From: Variovorax paradoxus | Lineage (GTDB): Bacteria; Pseudomonadota; Gammaproteobacteria; Burkholderiales; Burkholderiaceae_C | Assembly: GCF_018614915.1 (NCBI RefSeq) | Contig: NZ_JAGGNU010000014.1 | Coordinates: 11,021 to 75,020, forward strand | Length of the DNA: 64,000 nt | Direction: 5' to 3' | Part shown: piece by piece, positions 26,217-35,603 of the stretch | Layout: each line of letters begins with the position of its first letter | How positions within the stretch are numbered: the stretch's first letter is position 1 | Program-made: the position numbers and the translations under genes | The notes under the pieces: generated by a model | Seen by the model: only the letters and a program-made list of their open reading frames with translations | Databases searched by the model: none | What the model was told of the DNA's origin: nothing

Positions 26217-28556
26217 ATGTACGCGTCCAAAACAGACTACTCGAAACTCTATTCGCCTGCTTACTTTGGGAAGGCGCAGGGGGTGGCGAGCTTTGACGCG
26301 GGTTCTTTTTGTGAAAATCTTGTGCAATTCTGCGGCGCGAAAAGGATAATGCATGTCGTGGACGTAGGTAGTGGCAGCGGCGCACTTGCACAACACCTTC
26401 GCAAAGCTGGGTTAGATGTATTGAGCTGCGATTTTGAGCCAGCTACCGTCGACTCTATCCACTTCGATCTATCGGGCCGCAATGATGATGCAGAAGAAAT
26501 TCACCGTCGGATTCACGAGCGCACAGGTGGTTGCCCGTGGCTGGTGACCTGTTTGGACGTGCTTGAGCACATCGACGCAGAAGATGTATTTGCCGCTGTC
26601 CGCAATCTTCACATCATTTGTTCCGGCTACCTTATAGCATCGATCTCAACCCGCCCAAGCAGTCGCGACAATCGTTATCACGCGACAATCCTTCCGCTGA
26701 GAACCTGGATGGAGATACTGAAAACTACAGGTTTTCAAGTAGATGATGAAACGATCTTTCGAAGCTCTCGGCAGGTTCGCCGCGATTTTTCGAATTCGTC
26801 AGAGCTTTGTTTAGTGTCGCATTGGGCGAAGGTTGATCCATTCTGCGATATTGACCAAGGGGAACCAAACTACTTGTTGCTATCGGTTTCCCAAGTCAAG
26901 GCTAATTTCGACGCGCGAGCCGGGGTTGAGCGTTTTCTGGATATAGCGTATCGCCACCGTAAACGTCAACAATTTGATCTTGCCAATCCGCCCCGCGTGG
27001 GGCTCAATATCCATCACCCCCAAGATTTCATACTTCTTCGTCCCCTGCTCGACGTTCTGCCGAGAGATAAGGTGATTGCTCTAGTACGCACCGAAATGCT
27101 CCAGATGGATGAGCTTTCGCTTATTCGAGGATTTTTTGCTCGCTGTGGCGTATCGTTAGTTCAATACGGGCGAGCTGAGGAAATTCGTTGGCCTGAACTT
27201 GATCTTCAATGGTTATTGTCTGGCGGCGAATCTTCAGTTTCGGTGAGTCACATATTGAGTCGGCAGCTTGTGGAGGCCGCAAAACTGAACGACGTTACTA
27301 CGTTGCAGTTGCAACATGGCATTTGGGTTGAGGCCTTTTCGCAGCGATTGATCAGCTTTGGCTCGGATTTGGTGCTTTCGTGGGGGAGCAAGTATGCAGA
27401 CTTCTTTCGAAAGGCTGATTCGGAGTTGGCGGGTAAAATCGTGCACCGCTCTGCCACTGAGGCCCAAAAATTTCGAGCTATGGGGGGCGCCAAATTTACG
27501 GATTCTTTGCTGTGTCCATCGCCTGAAAGCTTGCGTTGGCGGCTCGGCATCGATAGCAGAGACTATCGGCTCGTCGCACTGCTTGGGACTAATTTGCTTT
27601 GGAGCCGACATCGTGTGGATCGCGACGATAGCCGCCGTCGTCTCGCAAAAATGATTGATTCAACTCCGGATGTTTTTTTTATCATCAAATTGCATCCATC
27701 CGAGCGCGCTCCGCACGCTTCCGAGCTTTCTCGCCCCAACTCGCTCGTGCTGGACGATATCGTCCTCGGCTCGATGGATTTGCATGTGTCCCGGATTCTG
27801 GCAGGCGTCGATGTGGTGATTTCATCGTTGTCAACATTGCTGCTGGACGCCGCTGTTGCTGGCAAGCCGTGCATTCAATACGACACCCGAAATGACTACT
27901 CTTATTTATCCATCGAGCCCGTTGCGATCGAGCGGATACCATCCCTGTTGTCGCGCACGGGAGAGAGGCTGGAAGCCAACGAAGACCTTGTACGCCACTA
28001 CGCTGATTCGGCATGCCAGCCCTTCTACCGAAATCTAGCGGATCTTTTTCTTGAAAATAAATTTTCTGCTGCCGACACAAAAGAGGCGGCGTCTTTTTAC
28101 TCGATCGCTGTGACGGTCGAGGATTTGTCCGCCAGTAAGGAGAGCCTAAGAATTGCTGGTGAGGTGCAGGAGCAGGAGATACAGGCACTGCGCGAACGGG
28201 CCTCTGCCGCTGAGGACGAAAATCTCACACTCTGCGGAGAGCGTGAAGGTGCTAGAGCGGCGGCAGCGGAAGCCCATGCCCTGGCTATCAAGCTTGCGCA
28301 GGAGACCGGCGCGCTGAGGGAAAGGTTCGAAGCAGAACGGGAAAGATTCGAAGTTGAACGACAAAGAGTGGAGGCAGAACTGCAAAAGATTGAAGCAGAG
28401 CGTGCAAAGCTGGCAGCCATCGCAGTACAACTTCAGGCCATGGAGCGCAGCAAATCGTGGCGCGTCACAGCGCCTTTACGGCGCATGCGCGCTTGGTTGC
28501 AAATTCAGGGCTTGGAGCTAGGTCCGTTGCTCGGGAAGGCGGCCAGACTTGAATAG
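26217..28556 (+). CDS. Methyltransferase / GT-B-like polysaccharide enzyme with coiled-coil tail
   Basis: 779 residues in three parts. Residues 1 to about 230 form a class I SAM-dependent methyltransferase (motif I VVDVGSGSGALAQHL at 47-61; CLDVLEHIDAEDVF). About 260-600 resembles surface-polysaccharide GT-B enzymes of the capsule/CDP-glycerol transferase kind (TLQLQHGIWVEAF, IIKLHPSERAPH and ISSLSTLLLDAAVAGKPCI). About 630-740 is a long coiled coil (RERFEAERERFEVERQRVEAE), ending in SKSWRVTAPLRR (745-756). The sugar and methyl acceptor are unknown. It could modify or cap the O-chain. The DNA is clearly AT-richer than the flanks, and no strong ribosome site precedes the ATG. Confidence 0.8.
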   Translation: MYASKTDYSKLYSPAYFGKAQGVASFDAGSFCENLVQFCGAKRIMHVVDVGSGSGALAQHLRKAGLDVLSCDFEPATVDSIHFDLSGRNDDAEEIHRRIHERTGGCPWLVTCLDVLEHIDAEDVFAAVRNLHIICSGYLIASISTRPSSRDNRYHATILPLRTWMEILKTTGFQVDDETIFRSSRQVRRDFSNSSELCLVSHWAKVDPFCDIDQGEPNYLLLSVSQVKANFDARAGVERFLDIAYRHRKRQQFDLANPPRVGLNIHHPQDFILLRPLLDVLPRDKVIALVRTEMLQMDELSLIRGFFARCGVSLVQYGRAEEIRWPELDLQWLLSGGESSVSVSHILSRQLVEAAKLNDVTTLQLQHGIWVEAFSQRLISFGSDLVLSWGSKYADFFRKADSELAGKIVHRSATEAQKFRAMGGAKFTDSLLCPSPESLRWRLGIDSRDYRLVALLGTNLLWSRHRVDRDDSRRRLAKMIDSTPDVFFIIKLHPSERAPHASELSRPNSLVLDDIVLGSMDLHVSRILAGVDVVISSLSTLLLDAAVAGKPCIQYDTRNDYSYLSIEPVAIERIPSLLSRTGERLEANEDLVRHYADSACQPFYRNLADLFLENKFSAADTKEAASFYSIAVTVEDLSASKESLRIAGEVQEQEIQALRERASAAEDENLTLCGEREGARAAAAEAHALAIKLAQETGALRERFEAERERFEVERQRVEAELQKIEAERAKLAAIAVQLQAMERSKSWRVTAPLRRMRAWLQIQGLELGPLLGKAARLE

Positions 28557-28609
28557 CCGTCCTAATCGACGAAGGATGTAGCTGATCTTATTCGGGCATG
28601 GGTCATTGA

Positions 28610-28630
28610 CGCTGTCGCAGCGGCTTTTTT
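28610..28630 (+). terminator. Intrinsic terminator candidate after the 779-residue gene
   Basis: The stem CGCTG (28610-28614) / CAGCG (28618-28622) has a 3-nt loop and is followed by GCTTTTTT. It lies 54 bp after the stop codon and 106 bp before the next gene. The stem is short, so termination may be partial. Confidence 0.5.
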
Positions 28631-28735
28631 GGCGCTGAGTCGTTCGATTTTCTTTATTTCGCCAAATTATCAATTCTCTCGTTGCTGAAGCAACACTCGA
28701 GTTGCCCTGATAACCATATCACATTCTAGTTCAAG

Positions 28736-30550
28736 ATGCGACAGTTCATTGGTCGAATTCGAAGAAAACTCCTGCACAAGCTAAATATCACCTTGCTCAA
28801 CGACGTGCGCGTGCTGCGCAATACGTCGCAATTCGATGCAGGATACTACCTTGCAACATATCCTGACGTTGAACGGGCCAGTTTTGATCCTATTAAGCAC
28901 TATCTCCTTTATGGTGTAGGCCAAGGACTAAATCCGAGCGCAGCATTTTCTACTGTCTATTATCTCGAGAGGTATCCGGATGTCGGAAAGGCCAGCGCAA
29001 ACCCTTTGGTTCACTATATTCGCTTCGGCCAGATTGAAGGAAGGCAATGCGGCCCAGCCAAACTTGAATCGGTCATAGTTGCCGAGCAACCGTCGGCCGA
29101 AGGCGTTCAATATGAAATCGAACTGCTGCGTGCTTCCGTTCTCTTCGACACTGACTACTACCTACAGACATACAAGGACGTGGCTCGCTCGGGCTGCGAC
29201 CCTATCGAGCACTATTTACTCCACGGCTCACGTGAAGGACGCAACCCCAGCGAAGCCTTTTCGACCGAAGGCTACCTTCGACGATACGCGGACGTCGCAT
29301 CGGCTGGACTCAATCCGCTCGTTCATTTCCTCCAGCATGGCGCGAGGGAGAGTCGAACTGCGGTGTCTACGCTTGCACTGCTTCCGAGCGCGGCGGCATT
29401 GGTGGAGGCGCGCTGGCCTTCCCTAGTACCTCCGAGGCTATTTATTGAAGAACATCCAAAACCCCGCCTCACTGTTGTGACTGACAGTGTGGGCGCATCT
29501 TCCCTGTTCGGGGGCGTAGGGACCGCGCTTCTGCTGGGAACGTTGCTCTCGAATCGGATGGGAGCGGACCTGCGGTTGGTGACTCGAACCGAACCACCCG
29601 ATACCGGCGCGCTGGCGTCGGTTCTTGCTCCCTCAGGCATCAAGCTCAACAATTTGTTTGAAGTGGGCTACGCGCCGCTGGATCAATCCAGGGGAATTTC
29701 GCTATCTAGCCGCGATGTCTTCTTGACCACTTCTTGGTGGACGACGCGTGCAATGCTTCGCGCCGTCAATCGCAAGCGCATTGCATACCTTTTGCAAGAG
29801 GACGAGCGCATGTTCTATCCCTACGGGGATGAACGACTTCAATGTGCTGAAACGTTGGGGGAGTCAGATATACCGCTTGCGATCAACACGCGCCTCCTCT
29901 ACGAACACTTCATCTCAGGCGCCGATCCGCTGCCAAACATCGCCCGGCACGGGGTATTCTTCGAGCCCGCATTTCCCGCTCAACATGGTATTGCGAAGAA
30001 TAAAGACCGGCGAGGGCGCCGGCGCTTCTTTTTCTATGCGCGACCAAACAATTCCAGAAACCTATTCTGGCGAGGTCTGGAGGCTCTTCAGATCGCTCTA
30101 GAGCGTGGCGTGCTTGACCCGATCGAATGGGAGTTTCACTTTGTCGGTAAAGACTTGCCAGAAATGATCTTGCCGCATCAGGTTCGACCAGTGCGATGGG
30201 AGGGCTTGAGCTGGTCGCAATATCACGAGCTGGTCTCAACGATGGACGCAGCGTTGATCCTGATGGATACGCCCCACCCCTCGTATCCGCCGCTAGATCT
30301 GGCTGCAGCTGGCTGTGCCGTACTGACTAACCGTCACGGCGGAAAGACTGATCTCTCGTCTTATTCTGCCAACATACTCATTTGCCCACATTCACTGGAA
30401 GGCCTCCAGGACGGCCTGAAGCGGGTCGTTGCGTTGGCGCGCGATGAGGAAGCGCGAACGAACAACCGCGCTCGTGATGGAATTAGCCGGGACTGGGGAG
30501 GAGCACTAAGTGCAACCGTTGAGGCACTAGCTGCCCGCTTTTCTTTTTGA
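28736..30550 (+). CDS. WsaF-like glycosyltransferase with N-terminal YPDV repeats
   Basis: 604 residues. Four imperfect 38-residue repeats at 33-70, 71-108, 137-174 and 175-207 each follow the pattern F-x3-YYL-x2-YPDV-x6-PLxHYL-x2-G-x2-EGRxP. A GT-B-like domain (about 225-600) includes TVVTDSVGASSLFGGVGTAL, WWTTRAMLRAV, FFFYARPNNSRNLFWRGLEAL and PPLDLAAAGCAVLTNRHGGK. This is the pattern of rhamnosyltransferases of the WsaF kind, which fits the rhamnose pathway next door. The repeats may bind the growing glycan or a partner protein (inference). Confidence 0.82.
   Translation: MRQFIGRIRRKLLHKLNITLLNDVRVLRNTSQFDAGYYLATYPDVERASFDPIKHYLLYGVGQGLNPSAAFSTVYYLERYPDVGKASANPLVHYIRFGQIEGRQCGPAKLESVIVAEQPSAEGVQYEIELLRASVLFDTDYYLQTYKDVARSGCDPIEHYLLHGSREGRNPSEAFSTEGYLRRYADVASAGLNPLVHFLQHGARESRTAVSTLALLPSAAALVEARWPSLVPPRLFIEEHPKPRLTVVTDSVGASSLFGGVGTALLLGTLLSNRMGADLRLVTRTEPPDTGALASVLAPSGIKLNNLFEVGYAPLDQSRGISLSSRDVFLTTSWWTTRAMLRAVNRKRIAYLLQEDERMFYPYGDERLQCAETLGESDIPLAINTRLLYEHFISGADPLPNIARHGVFFEPAFPAQHGIAKNKDRRGRRRFFFYARPNNSRNLFWRGLEALQIALERGVLDPIEWEFHFVGKDLPEMILPHQVRPVRWEGLSWSQYHELVSTMDAALILMDTPHPSYPPLDLAAAGCAVLTNRHGGKTDLSSYSANILICPHSLEGLQDGLKRVVALARDEEARTNNRARDGISRDWGGALSATVEALAARFSF
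28832..29356 (+). repeat. Four YPDV protein repeats coded in the WsaF-like gene
   Basis: The coded units begin at residues 33, 71, 137 and 175. Each spans 38 residues (the last is cut at 33) and carries YL-x2-Y-x-DV, an NPL/DPI-x-HY/HF motif and a closing G-x2-EGR or similar. A linker of 28 residues separates units 2 and 3. The same unit occurs in the 1260-residue protein on the other strand. Confidence 0.8.
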
Positions 30551-30564
30551 CTCATCTCTAAAGT

Positions 30565-31752
30565 ATGTTTCTAGCGCCTGAAATCGAACCGGTTCAATAC
30601 ACGCCCCCCTGGAGCGATCCTCTCGCGAATCGTATCGCCGCACTGTGCGCAAAACGTTCCCGGGTCGCTTGGATCTATGGACAGCCCGACACGAGCACCT
30701 TTCGCTACCGCGTAGCAAACCTGGTGCGTGCCGTAAATTCCGACGCTGCAGCGTCGTTCTCAGCCGGTTGGTTTAGCCTTGATGAGTTACCTCGGCTCTT
30801 GCCTTATATCTCGAGTTTGGATGCCATCGTACTGGCGCGAGTGCGCTATGGAAGCTGTGTAGCGCACCTGATCGCACTTGCGCGCGAACGTGGAGTCGAA
30901 CTGATATTCGATTGCGACGACTTGGTGTTTGATACCCGATACGTGAATCTGCTCATTGAGTCTCTTGACTTGAACGCGAGCCAGGAAGTCACATGGGACA
31001 ACTGGTTTGCCTATGTTGGTCGGATGGAGGCAACTGCTCGTCAGTGCAATCGCGGGATCACTACGAATTCCTACATTGCAGAGCGGCTAAGGGAGGTAAT
31101 GGGGGGGCGCCCGATCCACATCGTCCCTAATTATCTCGATCGGAATCAGCAACTGGTGTCGCAACGGCTGTTTGACGCGAAGGTCGCGAGTGCCTGGGCG
31201 CGCGATGCCAGTGTCACTATCGGCTACTTCAGTGGCTCGCCAACGCACAATCGAGACTTCGCGATCGCGGCGCCAGCGCTTGCTCGATTGCTAAAGCGAG
31301 ATCCAAAGGTCAATCTGCGTGTGGTCGGGTTTCTTGATCTTTCAGGACCTCTCGCCACGTACGCAAATCGCATTGAGGTCTTGCCTCTGCAGAACTACAT
31401 CAACCTTCAACATTCCATCGCGACGGTCGAAATCAACATCGCGCCGCTCCAGAACAATGTGTTTACCAACTGCAAGTCGGAATTGAAGTTCTTCGAAGCC
31501 GCCGCGGTTGGGAGCTGGACTATAGCGACACCAACATTTGCATTCAAATCTTCCATCGTTGATGGACAGACGGGTCGCCTCGCTCAAACCCATGAATGGG
31601 ATGCTGCCCTAGATGAAGCGGTGAATATGGTGAGAGATCACAAAGCGTTGGAGAGCTGCGCGCTGGACGCAGCGCGGCAAGCTAACGCGAACTATGACTG
31701 GTTAGGGGTGTGGTCGCAGGAGATCTCGAAGGCAGTTCTTCGGAGGCTATAG
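30565..31752 (+). CDS. Glycosyltransferase, GT-B fold
   Basis: 395 residues. Features are TSTFRYRVANL near the N-terminus, the ELIFDCDDLVFDTRYV block seen in many O-antigen glycosyltransferases, TIGYFSGSPTHNRDF at the start of the C-terminal Rossmann half, and NNVFTNCKSELKFFEAAAVG as the donor-binding E-x7-E type region. It is predicted to be cytoplasmic and to transfer a sugar during O-chain assembly. Donor and linkage are unknown. It lies 14 bp after the WsaF-like gene, so the two are probably co-transcribed. Confidence 0.85.
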   Translation: MFLAPEIEPVQYTPPWSDPLANRIAALCAKRSRVAWIYGQPDTSTFRYRVANLVRAVNSDAAASFSAGWFSLDELPRLLPYISSLDAIVLARVRYGSCVAHLIALARERGVELIFDCDDLVFDTRYVNLLIESLDLNASQEVTWDNWFAYVGRMEATARQCNRGITTNSYIAERLREVMGGRPIHIVPNYLDRNQQLVSQRLFDAKVASAWARDASVTIGYFSGSPTHNRDFAIAAPALARLLKRDPKVNLRVVGFLDLSGPLATYANRIEVLPLQNYINLQHSIATVEINIAPLQNNVFTNCKSELKFFEAAAVGSWTIATPTFAFKSSIVDGQTGRLAQTHEWDAALDEAVNMVRDHKALESCALDAARQANANYDWLGVWSQEISKAVLRRL

Positions 31753-31886
31753 CCGCGAACCGAGGGGTCGCGCAAAACTGGGCAGCGAATTGAACTTGCG
31801 GCGTCGCGCTGTTGTGCCAATTCAGCGCGCGTAGAGGCGATCACAAAATGAAAGGTGCGCGCGGAAGGGTGGAGATGATTAACGAT

Positions 31887-31900
31887 CGAACCCGGGTTCG
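31887..31900. promoter_or_regulatory. Perfect 14-bp palindrome upstream of the methyltransferase gene
   Basis: CGAACCC-GGGTTCG lies 25 bp before the start at 31925, within a 172-bp gap in the operon. It could be an operator or a small hairpin in the leader. GAGGAG follows as the ribosome site. Confidence 0.3.
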
Positions 31901-31924
31901 GCGAAATTCGAGGAGTGTGCAATT

Positions 31925-32992
31925 ATGAATCGACAGGAAAAATTGCTAGATGGTATCAATTTGTCTTCGAGTGTCATTGCAGAAATCGGCGCTTTGTGCA
32001 ATCCGCTGCTAACCAAAGCGGAGGCCGATATTCGATATATTGATTACGCCGACGCCGAAACATTGCGCAGACATTATTCGCATAACGCGCTAATAGATCC
32101 TGAGAAGATTGTCGAAACAGATGCAATCTGGGGTAAACAAACTCTTTTAGAGGCTCTGAATCAACGCGTTGATTTCATTGTCGCATCTCATGTTATTGAG
32201 CATGTCCCTGATTTAATAGCTTGGCTAAGCGAACTCTATTCCGCTCTCACAGAGCAAGGACAGGTTCGTTTGGCTATACCGGATCGCAGGTTTACGTTCG
32301 ACTTTTTACGTCGCGAAACCGAACTTAGCGACGTATTGACGGCCTACATCACATCACCCCGAGTCCCGCAGCCACACGCGATTTTTGACTATTACTTGAA
32401 TGCGACCCCAGTGGATCATCTTGCGGCGTGGCGCGGAGAGGTGAATGAGGATACGCTTCAGCGGCCGCGCAATTACGAGGCTGCAATGGATAAGGCAAAA
32501 GATATCATTGCGAACGGCAACTACCACGATGCGCATTGCTGGGTATTTACTCCGAAATCATTTGCAACTTTGCTTGAGCAGCTCGGGGCGCTTGGATTGA
32601 TCAGTTTTGAGTGCGATTGCTTTAACGACACAGAGCCAGATACGATCGAATTTTTTGTTGCTCTACGGCCATCAAAAGATGTTGCTGCTATTGTTGAAAG
32701 TTGGCAAAAAATGGCTAAGACTGTGCGTCTCGATGTTTCAGTGCCACTATCTGAAATTGACGCGCGCAGCTCGAATCGTCCCACGATGGAAAAAATCATT
32801 GAGAACCGGAATGAAATTGCGCTTTCTCAAGAGCGTCAAATTTCGGACGCACTGTTGGCAGAAGTTGCCGAGCTCCGTCAATCTCTTCAATGTGCTCAGG
32901 AAGAGATTACCCAGCTCAGACACTCCCGTTCGTGGACGCTTACTCGTCCTTTAAGGGCGCTCTCTACTACGCTACGCAGCTTGAAAGGTTGA
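31925..32992 (+). CDS. SAM-dependent methyltransferase with coiled-coil tail
   Basis: 355 residues, with GAGGAG 9 nt before the ATG. It has a class I methyltransferase core: VIAEIGALCNPLL (degenerate motif I), ADIRYIDYADAETLR, FIVASHVIEHVPDLIAWLSEL and GQVRLAIPDRRFTFDFL. A coiled coil at about 300-330 (LLAEVAELRQSLQCAQEEI) ends in SRSWTLTRPLRALSTTLR. It is among the most AT-rich genes of the window, with many ATA, TTA and AAA codons, so it is probably transferred DNA. It may methylate a sugar of the polysaccharide. The gene ends 30 bp from convergent gmd with no visible terminator. Confidence 0.83.
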   Translation: MNRQEKLLDGINLSSSVIAEIGALCNPLLTKAEADIRYIDYADAETLRRHYSHNALIDPEKIVETDAIWGKQTLLEALNQRVDFIVASHVIEHVPDLIAWLSELYSALTEQGQVRLAIPDRRFTFDFLRRETELSDVLTAYITSPRVPQPHAIFDYYLNATPVDHLAAWRGEVNEDTLQRPRNYEAAMDKAKDIIANGNYHDAHCWVFTPKSFATLLEQLGALGLISFECDCFNDTEPDTIEFFVALRPSKDVAAIVESWQKMAKTVRLDVSVPLSEIDARSSNRPTMEKIIENRNEIALSQERQISDALLAEVAELRQSLQCAQEEITQLRHSRSWTLTRPLRALSTTLRSLKG

Positions 32993-33022
32993 CGTGCCAA
33001 AATGAGGCGCAGATTCGCGTCG

Positions 33023-34060
33023 TCAGAACGAATGACCTTGCGTGTTTCGACGAATATCGGCTTCGACCATCATGGTGCAAAGCTGCTCTAGTGTGGTCTT
33101 TGGTTCCCAGCCAAGCTTTTCTTTGGCGCGCGCCGGGTTACCGATTAGCAGATCGACCTCGGCAGGCCTATAGAACTTGGGATTGACGCGCACCAAGGTC
33201 TTGCCAGTTTTGATGTCGATCCCGATTTCATCTTGTTCTTTTCCTTCAAAGCGAAGCTCGTAGCCGGCCGCTTTGAATGCCATGTCGACGAACTCGCGAA
33301 CAGTCTCCGTGCGATTGGTTGCCAGAATGAAGCTGTCGGGCTCGCTTGCTTGAAGCATTCGCCACATGCCCTCCACATACTCCTTGGCAAACCCCCAATC
33401 GCGTTGGGCGCCTAAATTGCCAAGTTCCAGTGTTTCGAGCTTACCAAGCTTGATCTTAGCCACCCCGTCGGTAATTTTTCGCGTAACGAACTCGCGCCCG
33501 CGTAACGGGCTTTCATGATTAAACAGAATACCGCTGCAACCGAAAATGTCGTAACTTTCTCGATAGTTGATCGTCATCCAATGTGCAAATAACTTGGCAA
33601 CCCCATAGGGGCTTCGCGGATAAAAAGGGGTGTCTTCGACCTGCGGAATCGCCTGTACTTTGCCAAACATTTCAGAAGTAGAAGCTTGGTAAAAGCGGAT
33701 CCCTCGATTAGTTAGCCGGATAGCCTCGAGCAAATGCAGTGCACCCATGGCCGTGATCTGCGCCGTAGCATCGGGCTGACTGAAGCTCACTCCGACAAAG
33801 CTTTGGGCTGCAAGGTTGTAGACTTCGTCGGGTGCTGCATCCTTAATCAGAGTAAGGGAGCTTCCCAGATCTGTGAGATCGTATTCGACCAAATGGAGGT
33901 CGGGATTGTTCTGAATGCCAAGTTCCTCGATGCGCCAAAAGTTGACTGAACTGGTGCGACGGTAGGTGCCATAAACGATATATCCCTTGGCCAACAGCAA
34001 CTCCGCCAAGTAGGCCCCATCCTGCCCGGTAATGCCTGTAACAACAGCGCGCTTCTTCAT
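33023..34060 (-). CDS. gmd: GDP-mannose 4,6-dehydratase
   Basis: 345 residues. The NADP motif is [15 protein letters not shown], with [12 protein letters not shown], the catalytic STSEMFG and the [15 protein letters not shown]yr-x3-Lys pair, and the GDP-sugar region [16 protein letters not shown]. It converts GDP-mannose to GDP-4-keto-6-deoxymannose, the precursor of GDP-D-rhamnose, GDP-L-fucose, GDP-perosamine and others. No reductase, epimerase or aminotransferase to finish the sugar is seen nearby. It is the last gene of the minus-strand polysaccharide operon. Confidence 0.96.
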   Translation of the reverse strand: MKKRAVVTGITGQDGAYLAELLLAKGYIVYGTYRRTSSVNFWRIEELGIQNNPDLHLVEYDLTDLGSSLTLIKDAAPDEVYNLAAQSFVGVSFSQPDATAQITAMGALHLLEAIRLTNRGIRFYQASTSEMFGKVQAIPQVEDTPFYPRSPYGVAKLFAHWMTINYRESYDIFGCSGILFNHESPLRGREFVTRKITDGVAKIKLGKLETLELGNLGAQRDWGFAKEYVEGMWRMLQASEPDSFILATNRTETVREFVDMAFKAAGYELRFEGKEQDEIGIDIKTGKTLVRVNPKFYRPAEVDLLIGNPARAKEKLGWEPKTTLEQLCTMMVEADIRRNTQGHSF

Positions 34061-34121
34061 GAATATCCTTTTAGTGTCTAGTGCTCTGGATTAGCAGAGT
34101 CAAGTGCAAAATGTTAGCGCC

Positions 34122-35603
34122 TCAGCCGGCTTGTTGCCACCATTCGCCATGCAACTCAACCGGTTGTATTTGGTGGTGGCCCTTGGAGAGTTTTGGATGA
34201 AACGAAGGGTCATTTTCAAGAAATTTTTCCCATCTATTTAAGAACAGCGCGAGTTCACTACCGGGCCATGACGCTTCGCCGCGCGATCCCTTTTCATGAT
34301 GAACGAGCTCGGCATGGGGCGTGTAGACGATCCTGTAGCCCAGCATTCTCAATCTCAAACAAAGATCGACATCATTGAAATCGAGGCGGAACCGTTCGTC
34401 AAACCCGTTGACCTCTTCGAGCAGGCCCTTGCGCGTCGCAAATACCGCGCCTGTCACCATGGACCATTCACGATGGACCGAGGCCCAGTCCTGATAGGTT
34501 GGAGCCGAGGCGGCTTCACCGATCCAGGCGTGGGTACATAGTCCATAAACGCCTCCGGGCATTCCTGCATGCTGGATCTGTCCGGTGGGATACAAAAGTC
34601 GTGCGCCAACACCGCCTACGTCCGTTTGCGTGGAAAACGTCAGAAGCGCCTGGATCCAGTCGGGGGAGCGGATCGTGATGTCGTCGTTCATGAGGATTAC
34701 GCATTCGGTTGTTGCCTCGCGCCAGAGTCGATTCATCTTGGCCGCGTAGTTGAAAGCCTCCCCTTGCGCTCTCTTGGTCACGATGCGGCGCAGTTTGAAT
34801 GGCCAGTGGCGTCCCGCGTAGACGGCATCACTTTCGACATCATCGCCTAACAGCACGTGGAGCCTTTCCATCGGATAGACCGAACTGGCGAGACTGTCGA
34901 GAAACTGGACCACAAAGGGCACACCGCTCTCCTTGGCGGCAGACTCTCCGACCGTCTGGCGCGTCGGCACAACGAGGGTCACGTCAGGCGGATCGGCGAA
35001 GCGCCTGTCGACTCTGAGGCTGCTAGGAGTCAGGCCTGGTGCTACATCGACAGAAACATCCGACGTCTTCGGCCACCATGCCTTGATAGCCGACATACGG
35101 TCCTCAACATCGGCGCGAAGGCGCTGCGTACGATATTTCGCAAGGACCTCCGGAATTCGACTGATGGTCACGCCCATTGCATGCGCGCGGAGGAGCAGGT
35201 CGTATGACGCCGCGGTCCCTTTTTCCAGATCGATCGAGCCGAGTTGCTTCGCCGCAGCTGACCGCACGAACAGCGGCAGCCCGATGTAGTCGTTTGCGAG
35301 CAGCAGCGTAATGTCCCAGTCGGGTTTCAGAGCGAGGTCCCATGAGTCGGCATGGCCCGTTGCCGCCACATCGTCGCCATAGAAGACCCCGACGTCGGGG
35401 CGCTGGTGCCAAGCATGCGCGAGGATATCCCAAGCGCTTGGATGAAGCTCAACTTCCCGGGGGCCGATCACAAACCACTCGCCAGACGGGATGCCGGAGC
35501 CAAATTTCGCGGCTTCTCTGTGCGGCACAGTTCCGTCCGCGTTGGTGAGAATCGAATGAAATCCCTCGCGTTTCAATTCAGAAAGAAATAACTTCTTACT
35601 CAT
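34122..35603 (-). CDS. Glycosyltransferase family 2 protein
   Basis: 493 residues. The N-terminal 190 residues hold a partial GT2-like part (VGVFYGDDVAATG, KPDWDITLLLANDYIGLPLFV). The main GT-A domain starts at about 205 (DVTLVVPTRQTVG) with CVILMNDDITIRSPDW (DxD-like) and RFRLDFNDVDLCLRLRMLG. The ATG overlaps the stop of the 1260-residue gene (ATGA at 35600-35603), so expression is coupled. It transfers a sugar in O-chain synthesis. The donor cannot be predicted. Confidence 0.88.
   Translation of the reverse strand: MSKKLFLSELKREGFHSILTNADGTVPHREAAKFGSGIPSGEWFVIGPREVELHPSAWDILAHAWHQRPDVGVFYGDDVAATGHADSWDLALKPDWDITLLLANDYIGLPLFVRSAAAKQLGSIDLEKGTAASYDLLLRAHAMGVTISRIPEVLAKYRTQRLRADVEDRMSAIKAWWPKTSDVSVDVAPGLTPSSLRVDRRFADPPDVTLVVPTRQTVGESAAKESGVPFVVQFLDSLASSVYPMERLHVLLGDDVESDAVYAGRHWPFKLRRIVTKRAQGEAFNYAAKMNRLWREATTECVILMNDDITIRSPDWIQALLTFSTQTDVGGVGARLLYPTGQIQHAGMPGGVYGLCTHAWIGEAASAPTYQDWASVHREWSMVTGAVFATRKGLLEEVNGFDERFRLDFNDVDLCLRLRMLGYRIVYTPHAELVHHEKGSRGEASWPGSELALFLNRWEKFLENDPSFHPKLSKGHHQIQPVELHGEWWQQAG

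Noticed and set aside
31887..31900. Palindrome considered as a tRNA T-arm or integration site
   Set aside because: No acceptor or anticodon arm can be folded around it, and there is no integrase gene nearby.
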